64,000 nt of DNA from Polytrichum commune (Eukaryota; Streptophyta; Polytrichopsida; Polytrichales; Polytrichaceae): contig OX485806.1 in NCBI GenBank assembly GCA_950295325.1, forward strand, positions 3,224,001 through 3,288,000, in the 5' to 3' direction. The notes under the pieces were generated by a model. It saw only the letters and a list, made by a program, of their open reading frames with translations. It was not told the origin of the DNA and ran no database searches. A program made the translations under genes and the position numbers. Below, in pieces: positions 24,940 to 37,245 of the stretch; position 1 is the first letter of the stretch, and each line of letters opens with the position of its first letter.

Positions 24940-25262
24940 CTACACTAAACAATCCTAATACCATGGGCCACAATAATCTTCTAGAGCCCACACTAATTCT
25001 CCTAATCAAGAACAATGTGGGCCACATTAATTTTCAGCGCATGCTGAAATTACAGTAGAAAATTAGTGTGGACCGCATTAATTGTTTTCCTAGAAAAATG
25101 AACATGGGTGACTTATTTTATTTTGTGCTACTTTTGTCATGTAAATATTATTCAATGGGTTGGTCGGAAATCGTCACGAAGACTCAAGGTCTTGGAGGCG
25201 CGTTAATTCCACCTTGACTTGAAAATTAATGTATCCCACACTATTTATTTCCACAGTGATAA
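24940..25262 (+). mobile_element. MITE with CTACACTAA ends, right end lost
   Basis: It aligns over its length with the complete element at 25601-25918 (TAGAGCCCAC, TTAATGTGGGCCA-like, TCCACCTTGAC-like words) but lacks the right terminal repeat. Confidence 0.55.
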
Positions 25263-25600
25263 GTGGAGGAGTAGGAGGACTATTTTTGTGTGTTTACTCG
25301 GTTAGCCCCAACAAGTCAAAGGGAGGGAGGCCGAGGGGAGTCCTTTCTTTGGGCCGCATTTTTTTCCACATTTGGACATTCAAATTTGAACTACTGTAAG
25401 TGGACAAGTACTAGGCCTGGACCCACAATTCATATGTTTGACCACCCCCGTGGTTGCATTTCTACTTCTCTTAATTTTGTCCTTTTAATACTAATACTAA
25501 TACTAATAATAAGTATTATTCTAATTGCAAAATAAGTATTTGGAAAAGTGCATTTAGTATTTGGCAGCCCCATGATCTTATGCAAAATGTCCTCTAACAA

Positions 25601-25918
25601 CTACACTAAATAGTCGTAATGTTGTGGTCACGGTAATTTTCGTTCTAGAGCCCACGTTAATTCTCACAATGACAATTAATGTGGGCCATCTTAATTTTCA
25701 ATCGTCACTAAATTTCTAGTAGAATCTTAACGTGGGTAAATTTTATATTTATTTGGTTTACTTTCTTACATGTGATGAATATTGAAAGTGCTCGTTGGAG
25801 AAGGATTTGGGAGTTTTGGACCCACGTTCATTCCATCTTGACCAGAAAACAGTGTGGCCCATGCTCATTACTTCCACGCTGGTTTTCCACCCACACTAAT
25901 AGGACTAAGTTAGTGTAG
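25601..25918 (+). mobile_element. MITE with CTACACTAA ends, complete copy, 318 bp
   Basis: Terminal inverted repeats of about 27 bp begin CTACACTAA and TAGTC follows. Two members of this family lie about 340 bp apart in the same orientation. Confidence 0.65.
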
Positions 25919-26369
25919 ATGAAATGTTTGATATCGTTTACTATGAACCCAATTACGAGGTCCTCATACAATTGTGAATCGATTTGAATATGCAGTCGAG
26001 ATATGTAGAGAAGTTTTTCTACACAAATGGAAACCTTTGTTTCACTACCAATAAACAAAAAGGCCACTATGACCGAAAATAGAGAGAAAGGATGCACCCG
26101 GTGGAACCATACATCCTTGAGAAGGTGAGATGCCGAAGCATATTCCACTAAGCGAACAAACGACAATTCCACATTCGAAGAGACGGTGGAGTTTTCGATT
26201 GACAAAAGATGTTATTGTGTTCCTCCCATGGGGATAACTCTCGTGTATTTCAAGGGGTCACATGTGATAATGGAGTGTTTAAAAGGGGGGGAACATGAAA
26301 TGATGTGCTTATGCATGTGATATTATGCAAATTTAATGAAAATCATACATACATATATGCATGCATAAA

Positions 26370-26372
<3 letters not shown>

Positions 26373-26410
<38 letters not shown>
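26373..26410. repeat. AT dinucleotide microsatellite
   Basis: About 19 units of AT. The flanking stretches 25919-26372 and 26411-27925 are AT-rich intergenic sequence with nothing recognised. Confidence 0.95.
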
Positions 26411-26412
<2 letters not shown>

Positions 26413-27925
26413 TCGTGCTAAATTGTTGATATCCTATTTTTATTCTTGATTTTCCAATTTCTATTTTGGAATTGTGAATGAGACCCTATCTTTTTATTGC
26501 ACCACATTTACTAGTGGAATGTTAATCCCCCTCCCCACCTTCCAATTTCCTCCCCAAGCCACATTGAAGTTGACAATAACCTTGTAATATGTGGAGGCCT
26601 CCTCTATGCTCTCGAGGGCTTTATTCTATACATAGCATATTTGGGAATATCTTGCCAAATGACGTGTATTCGGTTATTGACTTATCCTTTGGTTCCTTAT
26701 AAGGCACATAACCCTATTTTGGCCACTTTAATTTCCATATGGAATTGTGGCCGTTGGATCGGATCAGGGATTCTCACCCAATTAGGAGTTCTATTCAAAA
26801 GTATTCTCCTTTCAAGTTTCAGAACATCACCATTAAGGTGGTTTTCTTTCCATTACGAACAACGGGCCCAAGTAAAAATGAGATGCTTACCTTGGAATTT
26901 GGCAGCCAAGCTGCACGACTAGCTCACCCAAGCCATGTTGTCTACATTTATGGCATTGGGGCCGGTTGCTCTAAATGAACTGATTGGCATGTGCCATTCA
27001 TGATTGGTATTGTGCAAACTACATTCAATAAGGTAGATGAGCCTATTCCAATCACTTTTAATAAGTAGGTGTGCCTAAAGTGCTTAGTGTTGAGCAGATG
27101 TCGAGTATTGACTTTTTGACTTTCCCAACAAAAGCAACGATGTTGTAGACCTTAGCATAATATCAAACTTATTTTTCCTACAAAGATTTTAACCATTTTG
27201 TACCCAAAGGTAGGTGTTTGAACAATGTTGGGGTTTGAATAAGACATCCCTAACTTATTGGCTTGAAGTATCCTAAAAAAATGATACATGTATAGTTCTT
27301 ACATTATTATGGGGCAACCCATGAAATGCCAAGTGAAGCTAAGTAATATTATGAACTAGAGTTGAGATATAAAAGTTATAAGACATCAAAGTCAAACATG
27401 AACTTATCTTGAAATGATCACATAATAGACCACACAATCATGTACAATATTGTGTATAGAATGATGTATATACTTTGAGCACAACGTCCAATCTCATCAC
27501 AACATGTCTCTCTTTAATGTTCGTTTTAAACTGCAAACTATATCATAGATGTACATTGGACACCAACACAAAGTGCTCAATAGCATAAATCTTCAAATTT
27601 GTGTTTCTCATCGATCGGATCTTGCTCGAAAAAAACTAAGTAATCTTTTGAGCAATTGCCTCCATGTAGCTATTGGAAATTGTCTATCACCTTCAAAAGC
27701 ATCATCATCAAATTTCATGATTAAGGATTGTCAATCTGTCATTAAGCATCCACATCTTTAAAGTTATGTGGACTATTTGATTACTTGCAGATTCTTTTAT
27801 GATTGCAAATACCTAACAATAGTATGTGTAATTACAACCACTCACATCAAGTTCCTCTTGAAAACGATAAGAGTTATGATTTTAAAAAGAAAACAAACGT
27901 TATGTATACATAATCATAGATGTAC

Positions 27926-28070
27926 ATAACATTACTAAGTTCCATAACAATGTTCCGTGAGACTACAATATTCCTCAAAATATTCTCGGATATTTTTCAC
28001 ATTCAAACTGAATGTTCCACGGAATACTATCAGTTCCACATAACACGGTTATGGATCTGAATAATGTTAT
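27926..28070. mobile_element. Mini foldback element related to 11919-12014
   Basis: The ends ATAACATTA and its complement at 28070 bracket shared AATGTTCCGTG, TCGGATATT and TTATGGATCTGAATAATG words. It has an extra internal segment relative to the shorter copy. Confidence 0.6.
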
Positions 28071-28097
28071 AAACCACATGAATGCATGACCGACTTA

Positions 28098-28490
28098 ATC
28101 CAACAAACACTCACTAAATAAACTTAACTCGAGAACATACAAAACACATCCATCTATCACCACGAGACATACCATGGCGGAGATGCATCTACGCCCATTG
28201 TACATGTAAGGTAAGAGAGCCAAAAGAGTGGAGGATCTAGAAGATGATTATTACATCCATCGTACACATGGACCTTGAAGGGCTAACACTCAAACAAAAC
28301 CACACTAAATAAATAAAACTTTAAGTTGAGCACCTACAAAAGACATCCATCCATCCATATGGAAGATACCATGCCGGGAATGCATGTACACCACGCGTAC
28401 ATCTAAACTAATAAGAGCAAAAAGGACGGGATCTACGAGGGGAGTACATTGATCATTACATTCATTGGAGATGCCTTGGAATTGTTCCAT
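28098..28490 (+). repeat. Two-copy tandem duplication, unit about 190 bp
   Basis: Both units hold CACTAAATAAA, ACATCCATC, GATACCATG-like, ATGCAT(C/G)TAC, TAAGAG(A/C) and TGATTATTACAT-like words in the same order. A run of 11 C follows at 28555-28565. Confidence 0.65.
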
Positions 28491-28569
28491 GGCATCTATT
28501 GGGCCCGTGGCCAAGTCAAGTAAAGCCCGGGATGGTTGCTTGTGGGTTACATAACCCCCCCCCCCACCC

Positions 28570-30860
28570 ACCCGGCCCCCTCTTTTGGTGGCACGCTACT
28601 AAAGTACCCGTTAGTATATGTCTTCTTCAAACCGACTTAAACTATTAGGGTTTTTTTTTCGAAAAGCCCCGGAGAAGTTGGACACCGCAAAGGGGGGACC
28701 GGGTAGCCATATTTTATCATTGGTAATTTGCACGGTCAAGGAGGCTTGTGGAATTGAGAAGGAACTAATTTAGGTTAACCCTTAAATGACAGAGCAAGCC
28801 CGAGGGGCTTGATTTCTACAGAATCTTCTCTGTAGCTCTTCCGGTACTCAACTTTTCACTTATTTTTTGATATCATTCTAATCACCTTCTTATGATACAT
28901 TCACAAAGTGAACTTTTACAATTGAAATCACAATTTGTATGAGTGATTTGTGCTTTGAAAGGATTGTGGTAGGTAGGTTGGGGTTGCACACAACCTTGTA
29001 GGAGGTTGCAAGCTCATCATTGATTGGCTCATTCATGATGCCCAAGTTCAAAAAGTGCACTATTCATGATGCCCAAGCATAAAAGATGCCGTGATCCAAT
29101 TCGGGGCTGCCCGCCCAAGCCATGAATTGGCGTTTAAGGGTTAAGGGAGGATGTGTCGGCCACATGTGGTGCCGGGATGGTGCCTTAAAACCATGTACGG
29201 TTTAGTGCTTTGGAAAACCAACCACCAACTTAAAGTGTTTTACGAAAAGAAAGAAGAAAGGAGATTAATTTAGTGAGGGTTAGTAGTAGTAGTGTGGATG
29301 AACATGGGACGGAGGGTCCCATATTCGAGCACTTTCCGTAGCCTCGTCATGTGCATAACATGTTCTTACTCAATTTTTTCCGTGTGGTGGTGGGTTGATC
29401 TCCATGGTTATTAAAGTATCTAGACTTGTTAGGTGTAACGATCATCACATGTAACGTGTTGATTATATCGGTGTCCATGTGATGGGATCGTGGGTGTATT
29501 GTTGTAAGTGAATCTAGGAGGTAATAGGCCTTGTCCCTCAACCATACACTGCAAAGCCGTCTTAAGTTTATATTTGAGTTTGCGGCTTCAGTCAAGGGTG
29601 AAGTGTCTCTTAGTCATGGCATCATTGTCTTTCATTTGGTGTGAATTATATTGATTGTAATTTTTTTTTTCATGTGTCCATACATTTTGATGTATGTATA
29701 AATACAATGATTCAACAAAATTGAACTTTTGCAAGGAATATTCAAAATACTGAAGATTCGACTCTCCAAATTCTAGGCGGCATTTGAGTTAACTGTGGAA
29801 TTAACAACAATGGGGGCCCACTCAAGTTTTTCAAAGAATATACCACATATTTCCCATTTTCAACACTTGTGTCAGTGACCTTAACAAAAACATAGAGGGA
29901 TGTAGCTTTTGCTTTGTTCTAGGGCAGCAAAACTTCGAGAATATATTTCAAATTAGTTGCTTAGTTTGACTCTATCCGGGGAGTCTGCAAATGGTGAGAG
30001 GAGCAAAGAGATGCATATGAGAATCTTCTTTATTATATAAAGGTTAAAACTTGTCGACGCCTAAACTCAAAGAAGCATTCCAAGACATAATAAAAAGAAT
30101 AAAAATTAACATCGGTGTGTCCGAATCAACACCGACGTGAATGGCAACTCTTTCTTTCTTGTAGTAATCACATGTTACCAAACTTTCACGGTGAGGCTAC
30201 TTCCTTTTTTCAGGGGTCAACTCCTTTTTATGATCATAATATTATTCAACTAAGCATCTACACTGGGTGGGGCCAGGAAGAACTCAAATTTCATTCAAAA
30301 CTATACCATGCTTGTTTTCACGGCAAAGCACCACATTGGCTAATCCAAGTTGAAAAAACTCGGGTGAAACAATGTACTTATATTATTAGAATGGAACAGT
30401 TGATAAAAGATGGATAATTTTATGGTCACGCTCAAACAACAAACCATTAGAGGTTGTCAACTCCATATCATCCCCATCATTTACGGTTAACTCTATTGTT
30501 CAATCGTACATTCTACTACCCTAATAGTAGAAGGAACTCAAATTCACAATAGTAAATGTAGGGGGGCACAATAATCAAACGTTCTTAGTTTGTTGTGTGT
30601 GTTCCCCACTTGTTTTTTTGAGTGGCTAGAGGATCAATTTGCATCTTTCATCAAAGTGTGTTGACCCTAGAAGCTTGGCATTTTTTTAGGAACATCTTAT
30701 CGCTCTCAAAGGGCCTCACACAATGTTTGGATTTATGCGTTGAAATCAACTTTGACTAGTTCACGTACTCCTATGCACATGATGCGAACTAAATGATTGT
30801 GATCGAGGACAAGCTTGCCGATCCATTGAAGGAGAATTAGTAATGAAGATGTGGCACAAA
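28570..30860. other. Intergenic, nothing recognised
   Basis: Mixed AT-rich sequence without a convincing gene or mobile element. Short open frames have no family features that I recognise. Confidence 0.5.
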
Positions 30861-30861
30861 T

Positions 30862-31080
30862 TTCATTCGACATTCAACTTCAAATCCAAAGATGTCACAT
30901 GACGTTTCCAAGAACAAAAATGAATGTCAATTGACATCTACATTTTACTCTAAAATGTCATTTCAATTCATTTTTCACAAGTCACACTACGTGTCAACTG
31001 ACGTGCATTTCTCTTTTGGTGCAAGTTTTTGCGTGTCAAATGTCAAAAAAATTGTCAAAAATACATGTAGGTTGCAAGAC
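30862..31080 (+). repeat. Dispersed repeat F, shorter copy
   Basis: It shares ordered words with 23065-23400 and lacks about 120 bp of that copy's centre. Confidence 0.55.
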
Positions 31081-31389
31081 ATCCTATATTATGGGGATTT
31101 TTCTTTTTCTTTTTCTTTTGAAGTTACTATGAGTTCGCATAATATTGATGAGTTGCGAGAACATGTATCATGGGCATGAGTATCGATGGGGACTAAAACT
31201 TTGAGGATGCCTCGAGGATAGCTTAGCTCCTAGATTTAACACGGATCTAGGGTTTCTTGAAGGATGTGGAATAACAACTTGGGGCTTTGTGGCAAGGTTG
31301 TTGCCACCCATCTCCGCACGGTGTTCAATTTTTTGTAATTTATGCACCCAAATTGCAAATATGCACAACGTTAAGCCGTCGGTTAATGT

Positions 31390-31545
31390 TATTTTTTTTC
31401 TTTCTCCTTTTTGCCGCAAATTGAATATTCAATTGCAAGAAAAGATTTAAAATACAACCACCACGGGAGAACCAACGCAACCCGAGTGATAATCAAGAAA
31501 TAATGCCCATCTGAGGTCGAATCATTAATTAATGTCAACAGTCAA
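31390..31545 (-). mobile_element. Retroposon family G, A-tailed on the minus strand
   Basis: Read on the minus strand it contains GATGGGCATTATTTCTTGAT, TTGCGTTGGTTC, GTGGTTGTA, TTGCAATTGAAT and CAATTTG, then an A-rich tail. The same order occurs at 34862-35008, 44795-44938 and 54967-55125, with partial copies elsewhere. Confidence 0.65.
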
Positions 31546-31670
31546 CCTCCATTTGGGTAACGAGTAAGTGACATCCTATGCAAATGGTTCGTGTTTCTCT
31601 CAACAGTGCAAAGGGTAGTCTCTTCAAGGTTCAAAAGGCTCTCGGTCCGAAATGCCCTAAAATACCAAGT

Positions 31671-31908
31671 GATAGTGGAGAGGGCCCATTACCAAATAAA
31701 GTGGTTGGTCGTTCGATTGCCATTGTGACATCTTATGTTTACTTGACAAGAAAAAAACAAGCTAGGTATGTAGGAAGCCAAGAGCCCACCCACGACAAGG
31801 GTTGCAGTGAACCCACCCAACACCAAGAGGATTATTGAGCAGGGTAGGGCCCATGGGCTCAAATTCACGTTAGATTGCCCGACCTTAGTTTTTATTTTTA
31901 TTTTTCAA
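31671..31908 (+). mobile_element. tRNA-derived SINE, copy 2
   Basis: The A-box-like TAGTGGAGAGG lies at 31673-31683 and a worn B-box CGTTCGATTGC at 31710-31720. The 3' end GATTGCCCGAC is followed by a T-rich run. It is about 20 bp longer than copy 1 in its centre. Confidence 0.6.
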
Positions 31909-33450
31909 GAGGTTCATTATGGGCTTCAACTTGTTGTACACATGTGTTCAAGTTTACTCATTGCAATATTCAAATGTGGAAGGTGATGATATCTTAAATG
32001 AATGCATGTAATAGTTCTATTTTATTAAAATTAGCATAAAGATACGTAGAAGGAAATATGGGGAGTTTTTGTATGAATGACCTAGATCCAAATACATCCC
32101 ATGCATATCTTATCACCATTGCCATATACGTTTGTATTTTCACCTCCTTCGTGTAGTAGGTTGAAATGGATATAGTCTCACTCTTGTATACAAAGTAGTG
32201 AACTTTAAACACTTGTTGGGGATTCTCAAGTCTAACAAACCATGACTCCCACAATTGGCATTTATCTTGGTTACATGTGATTAGATCCCATCCTCAAAAG
32301 ATACCATCCGGAATAGATCCCAACATTGTGACCAATGTTGGGTTGGTGTTATTTTTACGACATTGTTTGAGTATAATGGGGGATCGTAGATTTAATACTA
32401 GTAGGATATGGATATTTATGCTATTTTTGTTCTCGATATACATCTTGATGTCTATATACCATGCAGAATCCTTTGTACCTAGGAAAAATCGTCCTAGTAT
32501 CAATACGAGTCAGGTTCGCATTGACCCAAATAACAACTCGGGTATACAAAGATTCTCTTGCTTTGAGGTACCCATCTTATATGAATATTTGATTGGTATC
32601 ACAAATTTGATATCCACTAGTGGGTTCTTTAATACCGCCATGGGTCTTTATTATTGATACCATGCATTCACCTACACACCTACTGGCAAAGAGGCTCTTC
32701 ATTCGTACTTGCTCCAATAAGGTCGAGGTATCCATAGTCGACCAAGTCCATTTAACCGCTGACGAGGATCATGTAATGCCAATGTGGATGAAATTTGTAT
32801 TTTTTAGGCAAATGCAGCTCATGTTTATGTGGTAGCAACTTGTGATTGATTACCCTCACAAGAATTTTGAAAATTGTCGTACCCAATCATTAGCATTTAG
32901 CTAAATGATTATAGCTTAATTCATAGATCGACCATGTGTTACCCTTAACTTTATTGCTTCAAAATTTGTAGCAATTTCCATATTCATGAAAAAATAATTA
33001 AAAATAATTGCATGTACTTATCACCATTTCTTAAATTCTACTGAATCTAAATTGATCGTAAAAAAATTCCATTGAAAGTACTAAATATTGCTATCCAATA
33101 AACATGATCATCAAAATTATTAGGAACAACTTTGTTTTTAGGTACAGAGGAATCGAGGTTCAGAAGGCCTAATTAAACTAGTGAAACAACGATACGCTTC
33201 ACGAAGGTAAGGGTTAGACATCTATCTATGAACGGACAATGCCCTACTACATCATTTACTGCAAGTCGTGTGGATTATCATTTGGATTTCTACACCAAAA
33301 AAATTATTTAAAAAAGAAAAGAAAAACTTTAAGCAATGTTTATATGTGATCAAATGCATGCTATCTATTGTGTTTAAACTTGGATCATAAATGGCATCCT
33401 TAGTAAACAACATTTATCTCATAACCTAACCCAAAATGTTGATTCACATC
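31909..33450. other. Intergenic, nothing recognised
   Basis: A plus-strand frame of 126 codons at 32277-32657 includes a hydrophobic stretch, but its base composition matches its surroundings and part (32500-32590) resembles 39380-39450, so it reads as repeat, not gene. Confidence 0.45.
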
Positions 33451-33454
33451 AGTT

Positions 33455-33595
33455 CAGCTTTATTTTTAGTTTCTATGGTACAAATTGAACATGTTCAATT
33501 GCAAAGGGTGACCAAATTACAACCACCAATGGGAAAAAGAAAAAGAAAAAGAAAAAAACGGGACCCAAGAGAAATCAAGTGGTATTGGCCATCGG
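33455..33595 (-). mobile_element. Retroposon family G, altered copy
   Basis: The minus strand keeps CTTGATTT-like, GGTGGTTGTAATTTGG and CAATTGAAC-type words. A run of AAAAG units (33534-33557) lies in its middle. Confidence 0.5.
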
Positions 33596-33649
33596 ATGCT
33601 TGATTTGTTCACATTTGTTTAGAAAATACGTGTAGTAGAAGGTTGAAGG

Positions 33650-34450
33650 CTCTTAAGTGGTTACCTTTTTCCCTTTTTCCCTTTTTTTTAAACTAGCCCA
33701 TTTCTTCGAGGCTATCAAACACACAACTAGTACGAGATGGTTAGCCAACCCAAATTGAGGGGGTAGCCAATTTTCTCATAATTTTTAGATATGACATGGA
33801 TATCTCATTTATTATCAAAGTGAGAATTATTGTCCTCAAAAAATGGTCATAGATGATCTCTCTCTTTCTCTTGCATGTTGATTATTGAGCATAAAATAGG
33901 GTTAATTGCAAACTAAAGAATATGAAACCATGGGATCACTCCCAAACTTTGGGTTTATGAGAATTAACAACAAAGTCATCAAGTTTTTTAATGCTTAAAT
34001 TATTGTACAGAAAGACTAGTGTTGGGATATTAATAATTGGCTTTCTAGCTTGTCTTACTAGGACGGGTGGGCCAAACTAGCCTTGCGTAGCCCAATTCAG
34101 GGTTGAAGACATCATGTCCCATGCGCATACCCTATCTAAGATCTCTACAATTCTCTGAAAGTTTGATAGGTGGAAAGAGGAGGTCCCAAAGGGTCCACCA
34201 AACTTTTTCAACACCATGCTATACAATACACAACGAGGTAACGAGCTCTTAATAGAAAGGTTTCTCAAAGAAGGATCAAACCCACGGTTGTCGTCCTCTT
34301 TGAGGACTTTACTGACAACTATAATGGCTAACAAAATTAAAACACGTATTCCGATGTCTTTAAAACAAGTCTCTTTTAGGTATCCGTTCTTGGAGCCACA
34401 CCTAACCACGTACCACTCAAATATAGATGTCCAACAAAGATAAGCAAACT
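33650..34450 (+). repeat. Dispersed repeat E, longest copy
   Basis: Its first part aligns with 1690-2000 and 63440-63640. Its second part (33930-34340) aligns with 46550-46935 through GAAACCATGGG, GGTGGGCCAA, AGGTGGAAAGAGGAGGTC and GATCAAACCCACGG. No coding region was recognised, so it may be the untranslated or LTR part of a retroelement. Confidence 0.55.
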
Positions 34451-34861
34451 AACCAGGCACGTCTACCATATACGACCAATGCGTCTGTTCATGTTTGTGC
34501 AAAGGACGATGTTAGTTTATCTTAAATTTATTACATGATTACTGTAAAGTGTTATACGATTCAACACTTTGAGTGCCAAAAGCCAATTTCCACATTGGAT
34601 TGAGCAATGACTTGATCAACATGGACATGCAACGTGACAAAATTCTTCCAAAGAAAAATATTTTTGTATCGAACCAGACAACAACATACAATATATCGGT
34701 TTTAGGACAAATTGAGAGACAAATGTGACACACACTAAATGCAAGCTTCAAGTTGAAATGCAAGCGGTTTCAAGCATGATTGGCAAACGGGTTACTAATT
34801 TGCAAACTTGAGGGGACTTAAACATACAGTTCTTTTTGCTGAAGACATTTTTGCTATACCA

Positions 34862-35008
34862 TTTCTTTTTTCTTTTTTCTTTTTGGCAAAAATTGAAGAT
34901 TCAATTGGAAGAAAATTAACAAATATAACCACCATGCGTGAACCAACACAATCTGAGGGGAAATCAAGAAATAATGCCCATCTTGGGCTTAACCTTCCAC
35001 GTGGGCAT
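34862..35008 (-). mobile_element. Retroposon family G, tail of AAAAAAG units
   Basis: On the minus strand it runs from AGGTTAAGCCCAAGATGGGC through CTTGATTTCCCCTC and CAATTTTTGCC into an AAAAAAG-rich tail. Confidence 0.65.
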
Positions 35009-35179
35009 TGAATTATGCCACTCATTTTTCACCACAGATGGTCTGCTAATTTTTTTTCTCCAACCTAGTGTGACCGGGCTTCAATCAATCATGTAAGCGT
35101 TATAAAGATATGGCCTTCTTCAGGTGTCTTAAAGCTTGGACTTCCCATGTCACATGCAATCCATGTTAAAGACATGGAG

Positions 35180-35370
35180 TGCAAGGTATGTGGGTTTTAA
35201 TTGGTTTGTTTTTCACGTTCTCCAACTTCTACCGATTATATTTGCACAAGGAAACTTGTGTTGCAATCAGATTGAAGATCATACCTCCCATGATTTGGGT
35301 ATGGTTATTGAAAGAGCACATATATTGATTCCTCAATTGAATACATGTGTCTTCCAAATACGTTCATTAC
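35180..35370 (+). repeat. Repeat shared with 665-800
   Basis: GTTCTCCAACTTCTACCGAT occurs in both places, with similar sequence on either side. It ends where the TIR element at 35375 begins. Confidence 0.5.
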
Positions 35371-35374
35371 ACTA

Positions 35375-35988
35375 GGGTGCAAGCACGGTAAAGTGGACAA
35401 CTCCTGATCCTTGCCTAGTGTTCAGTGAAAGTGATTCAAAACTATACACTAACTTTGAATTTTGTGAAGAAAAAAATCATAGACATTTTAAAAACATATT
35501 GATCTACAAAGCCAAGCAAATTATGATGACAAAAAAATTCCAAGAAAAGTCTACATATTCTAGAAGATGGTACAAGTGGTGTGCAAGTAGGTGATATTGA
35601 ACAAGTGACTATCTAAAATTTGTTTCAAGTATGATAAAATTACATTAAATTGATGGTTTTCCACAAAGTTTTTTGATGATGCCCTCAAGTAGATAATGCA
35701 TTCAAGGAATATGAAAGAAATATCCAACTTCAAAATAGTTAAAGTCATGAAATCTACGTCCAAAACCATACTCAACCATTTGCTTTTGAGCATCACTTTT
35801 AATGATAAGTATTGAAGATCTCAACTTGATTTTCTACATTTAAGTATTCAAAACAATAACAAAGGTCATCATGAAAAGAAATCCAATTCAAACAACGCTT
35901 TGTTATTACTTCGAGGCCTTTGACCAAAAAAACTATGGTTTTAGTGTACCGGAGCACTTTTTTGGTCCACTTTACCACGCTTGCACCC
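35375..35988 (-). mobile_element. TIR element with GGGTGCAAGC ends, 614 bp, ACTA duplication
   Basis: Terminal inverted repeats of about 24 bp begin GGGTGCAAGC and continue GGTAAAGTGGAC. ACTA occurs at 35371-35374 and 35989-35992. The interior is an inverted relative of 11044-11621. No transposase is present. Confidence 0.75.
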
Positions 35989-35998
35989 ACTAATCACC

Positions 35999-36193
35999 CC
36001 AATTAGTGTGTGTCACTCTTCAGAATTACGCAACGCTATACGTACTTAACGAGAATGCAACATTTGACCAAACAGAGTCATTTATGTTCCATAATGCCCT
36101 ATCAACCTATAGAACTTCCGTTGGCAGCAATTGAACTCTTGAGTAAGACGCTGTTGCACTGCATAACTCCCGATAGCAACACTCACTTATTGG
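35999..36193. mobile_element. MITE of family B, 195 bp
   Basis: The inverted ends CCAATTAGTGTGTGTCACT and complement carry the family words ATTACGCAACGC and AGTTATGCA. It starts only 10 bp after the TIR element that ends at 35988. Confidence 0.6.
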
Positions 36194-36880
36194 AATAATC
36201 AACACCTTTAGTGTGGAGTATTTAATAGAGTTTGAAGGGGGAGCGCTATCATATGAACGGTGAGCAGTGAGCAGTTACTAATGAGCGGATTAGGGCGACA
36301 AAAATTCAGGAAACATACCCATCACCGTGGGTTTGGTATCCTATTACCACATATTTGTAGCTCAAACATCAACACATGTTACATGCCGAAAACTAACTTG
36401 CCAATCGATTGCTCCAATTCATATGAACATTTAAAACAATGATGGAAGCTATAAAACAATGATGTTGTGGAAATCATTAGGGTTTAGGGATTTTAGACAA
36501 TGGTCACACAAATCAATGTCCACTCTTAGTGGTTATTTTATAAAAACTAGAGAATTGCCACACACAAAAAACATGTGCACATATATACCAAGTCATGTGC
36601 AAGACCTCTTCATGCACCTATATTCTATTCTATTCTATTATCTATTATTCTCCTTATTATTACAAACACGAACATTACATTCCTCTGCCTCTATATCTCT
36701 TTTGAACATGTATCTTTATGTTGTTTTTCTTTTCTTTTTTCTTTGGTCCTCTCCTAACCACGTACCCGGCCCATCAAATATAGGTGTCTTAAGTAAGCAA
36801 GCAAATTAACACCCGCACATCTTACGCAAACGGGCCCATCTCGGTCACAAGAAATTATTTATCTCCTCACTCGTATTTAG
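36194..36880. other. Intergenic with a fragment of repeat E
   Basis: CCTAACCACGTACC, ATCAAATATAGGTGTC and AAGCAAATTAAC near 36754-36815 resemble the end of repeat E at 34400-34460. Nothing else was recognised. Confidence 0.4.
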
Positions 36881-36883
36881 GGT

Positions 36884-37245
36884 ATGGGAGATGCTTTTCC
36901 GGCTCCGGGATGCTTTGGGGAGCGGCCAAAGGCGGGGGGGGGGGGGGGGGGTGGTACTCGGTCGCTCGGATGTCGCGGGCCGTCAATGATTGGGAAAAAG
37001 CCCGGGGACGCCTTCTTTAATAAGCTATTATGGGGTTGGAGAGTCACATGCGGCGATGTAGGTTAGGTCGGTTTGGCCATGGCCCTCGGATCGTTCCCGC
37101 TTCAACACGAACAAGTAGAAGAAGGTCATTAAGTTACAAGCTAACGTCGGAGGGAGGACCGACCTACCGACCGCAAGTTATTGGGTTAGGGTTTCATGGT
37201 GCTTTGGTAGACTTGTCCATTGGGAACGTAAGAGCGCATTGAGTA
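36884..37245. other. CpG-rich, GC-rich island without a clear gene
   Basis: It keeps more than 20 CpG sites in about 360 bp, against a CpG-poor background, and includes a run of 18 G at 36934-36951. Frames on either strand are short. Possible sources are a recent organelle DNA insertion, an unmethylated promoter or a GC-rich repeat; I cannot choose between them. Confidence 0.45.

Noticed and set aside
25828-26205. 125-codon minus-strand frame
   Set aside because: It starts in the right end of a MITE and has no motif that I recognise; its base composition equals the surroundings.
32277-32657. 126-codon plus-strand frame with a hydrophobic stretch
   Set aside because: Part of it recurs in a different frame context near 39380-39450, and no known family or coding bias is visible.
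36884-37245. Possible rRNA or organelle gene
   Set aside because: No conserved rRNA or organelle gene sequence was recognisable; kept only as a CpG-rich island.
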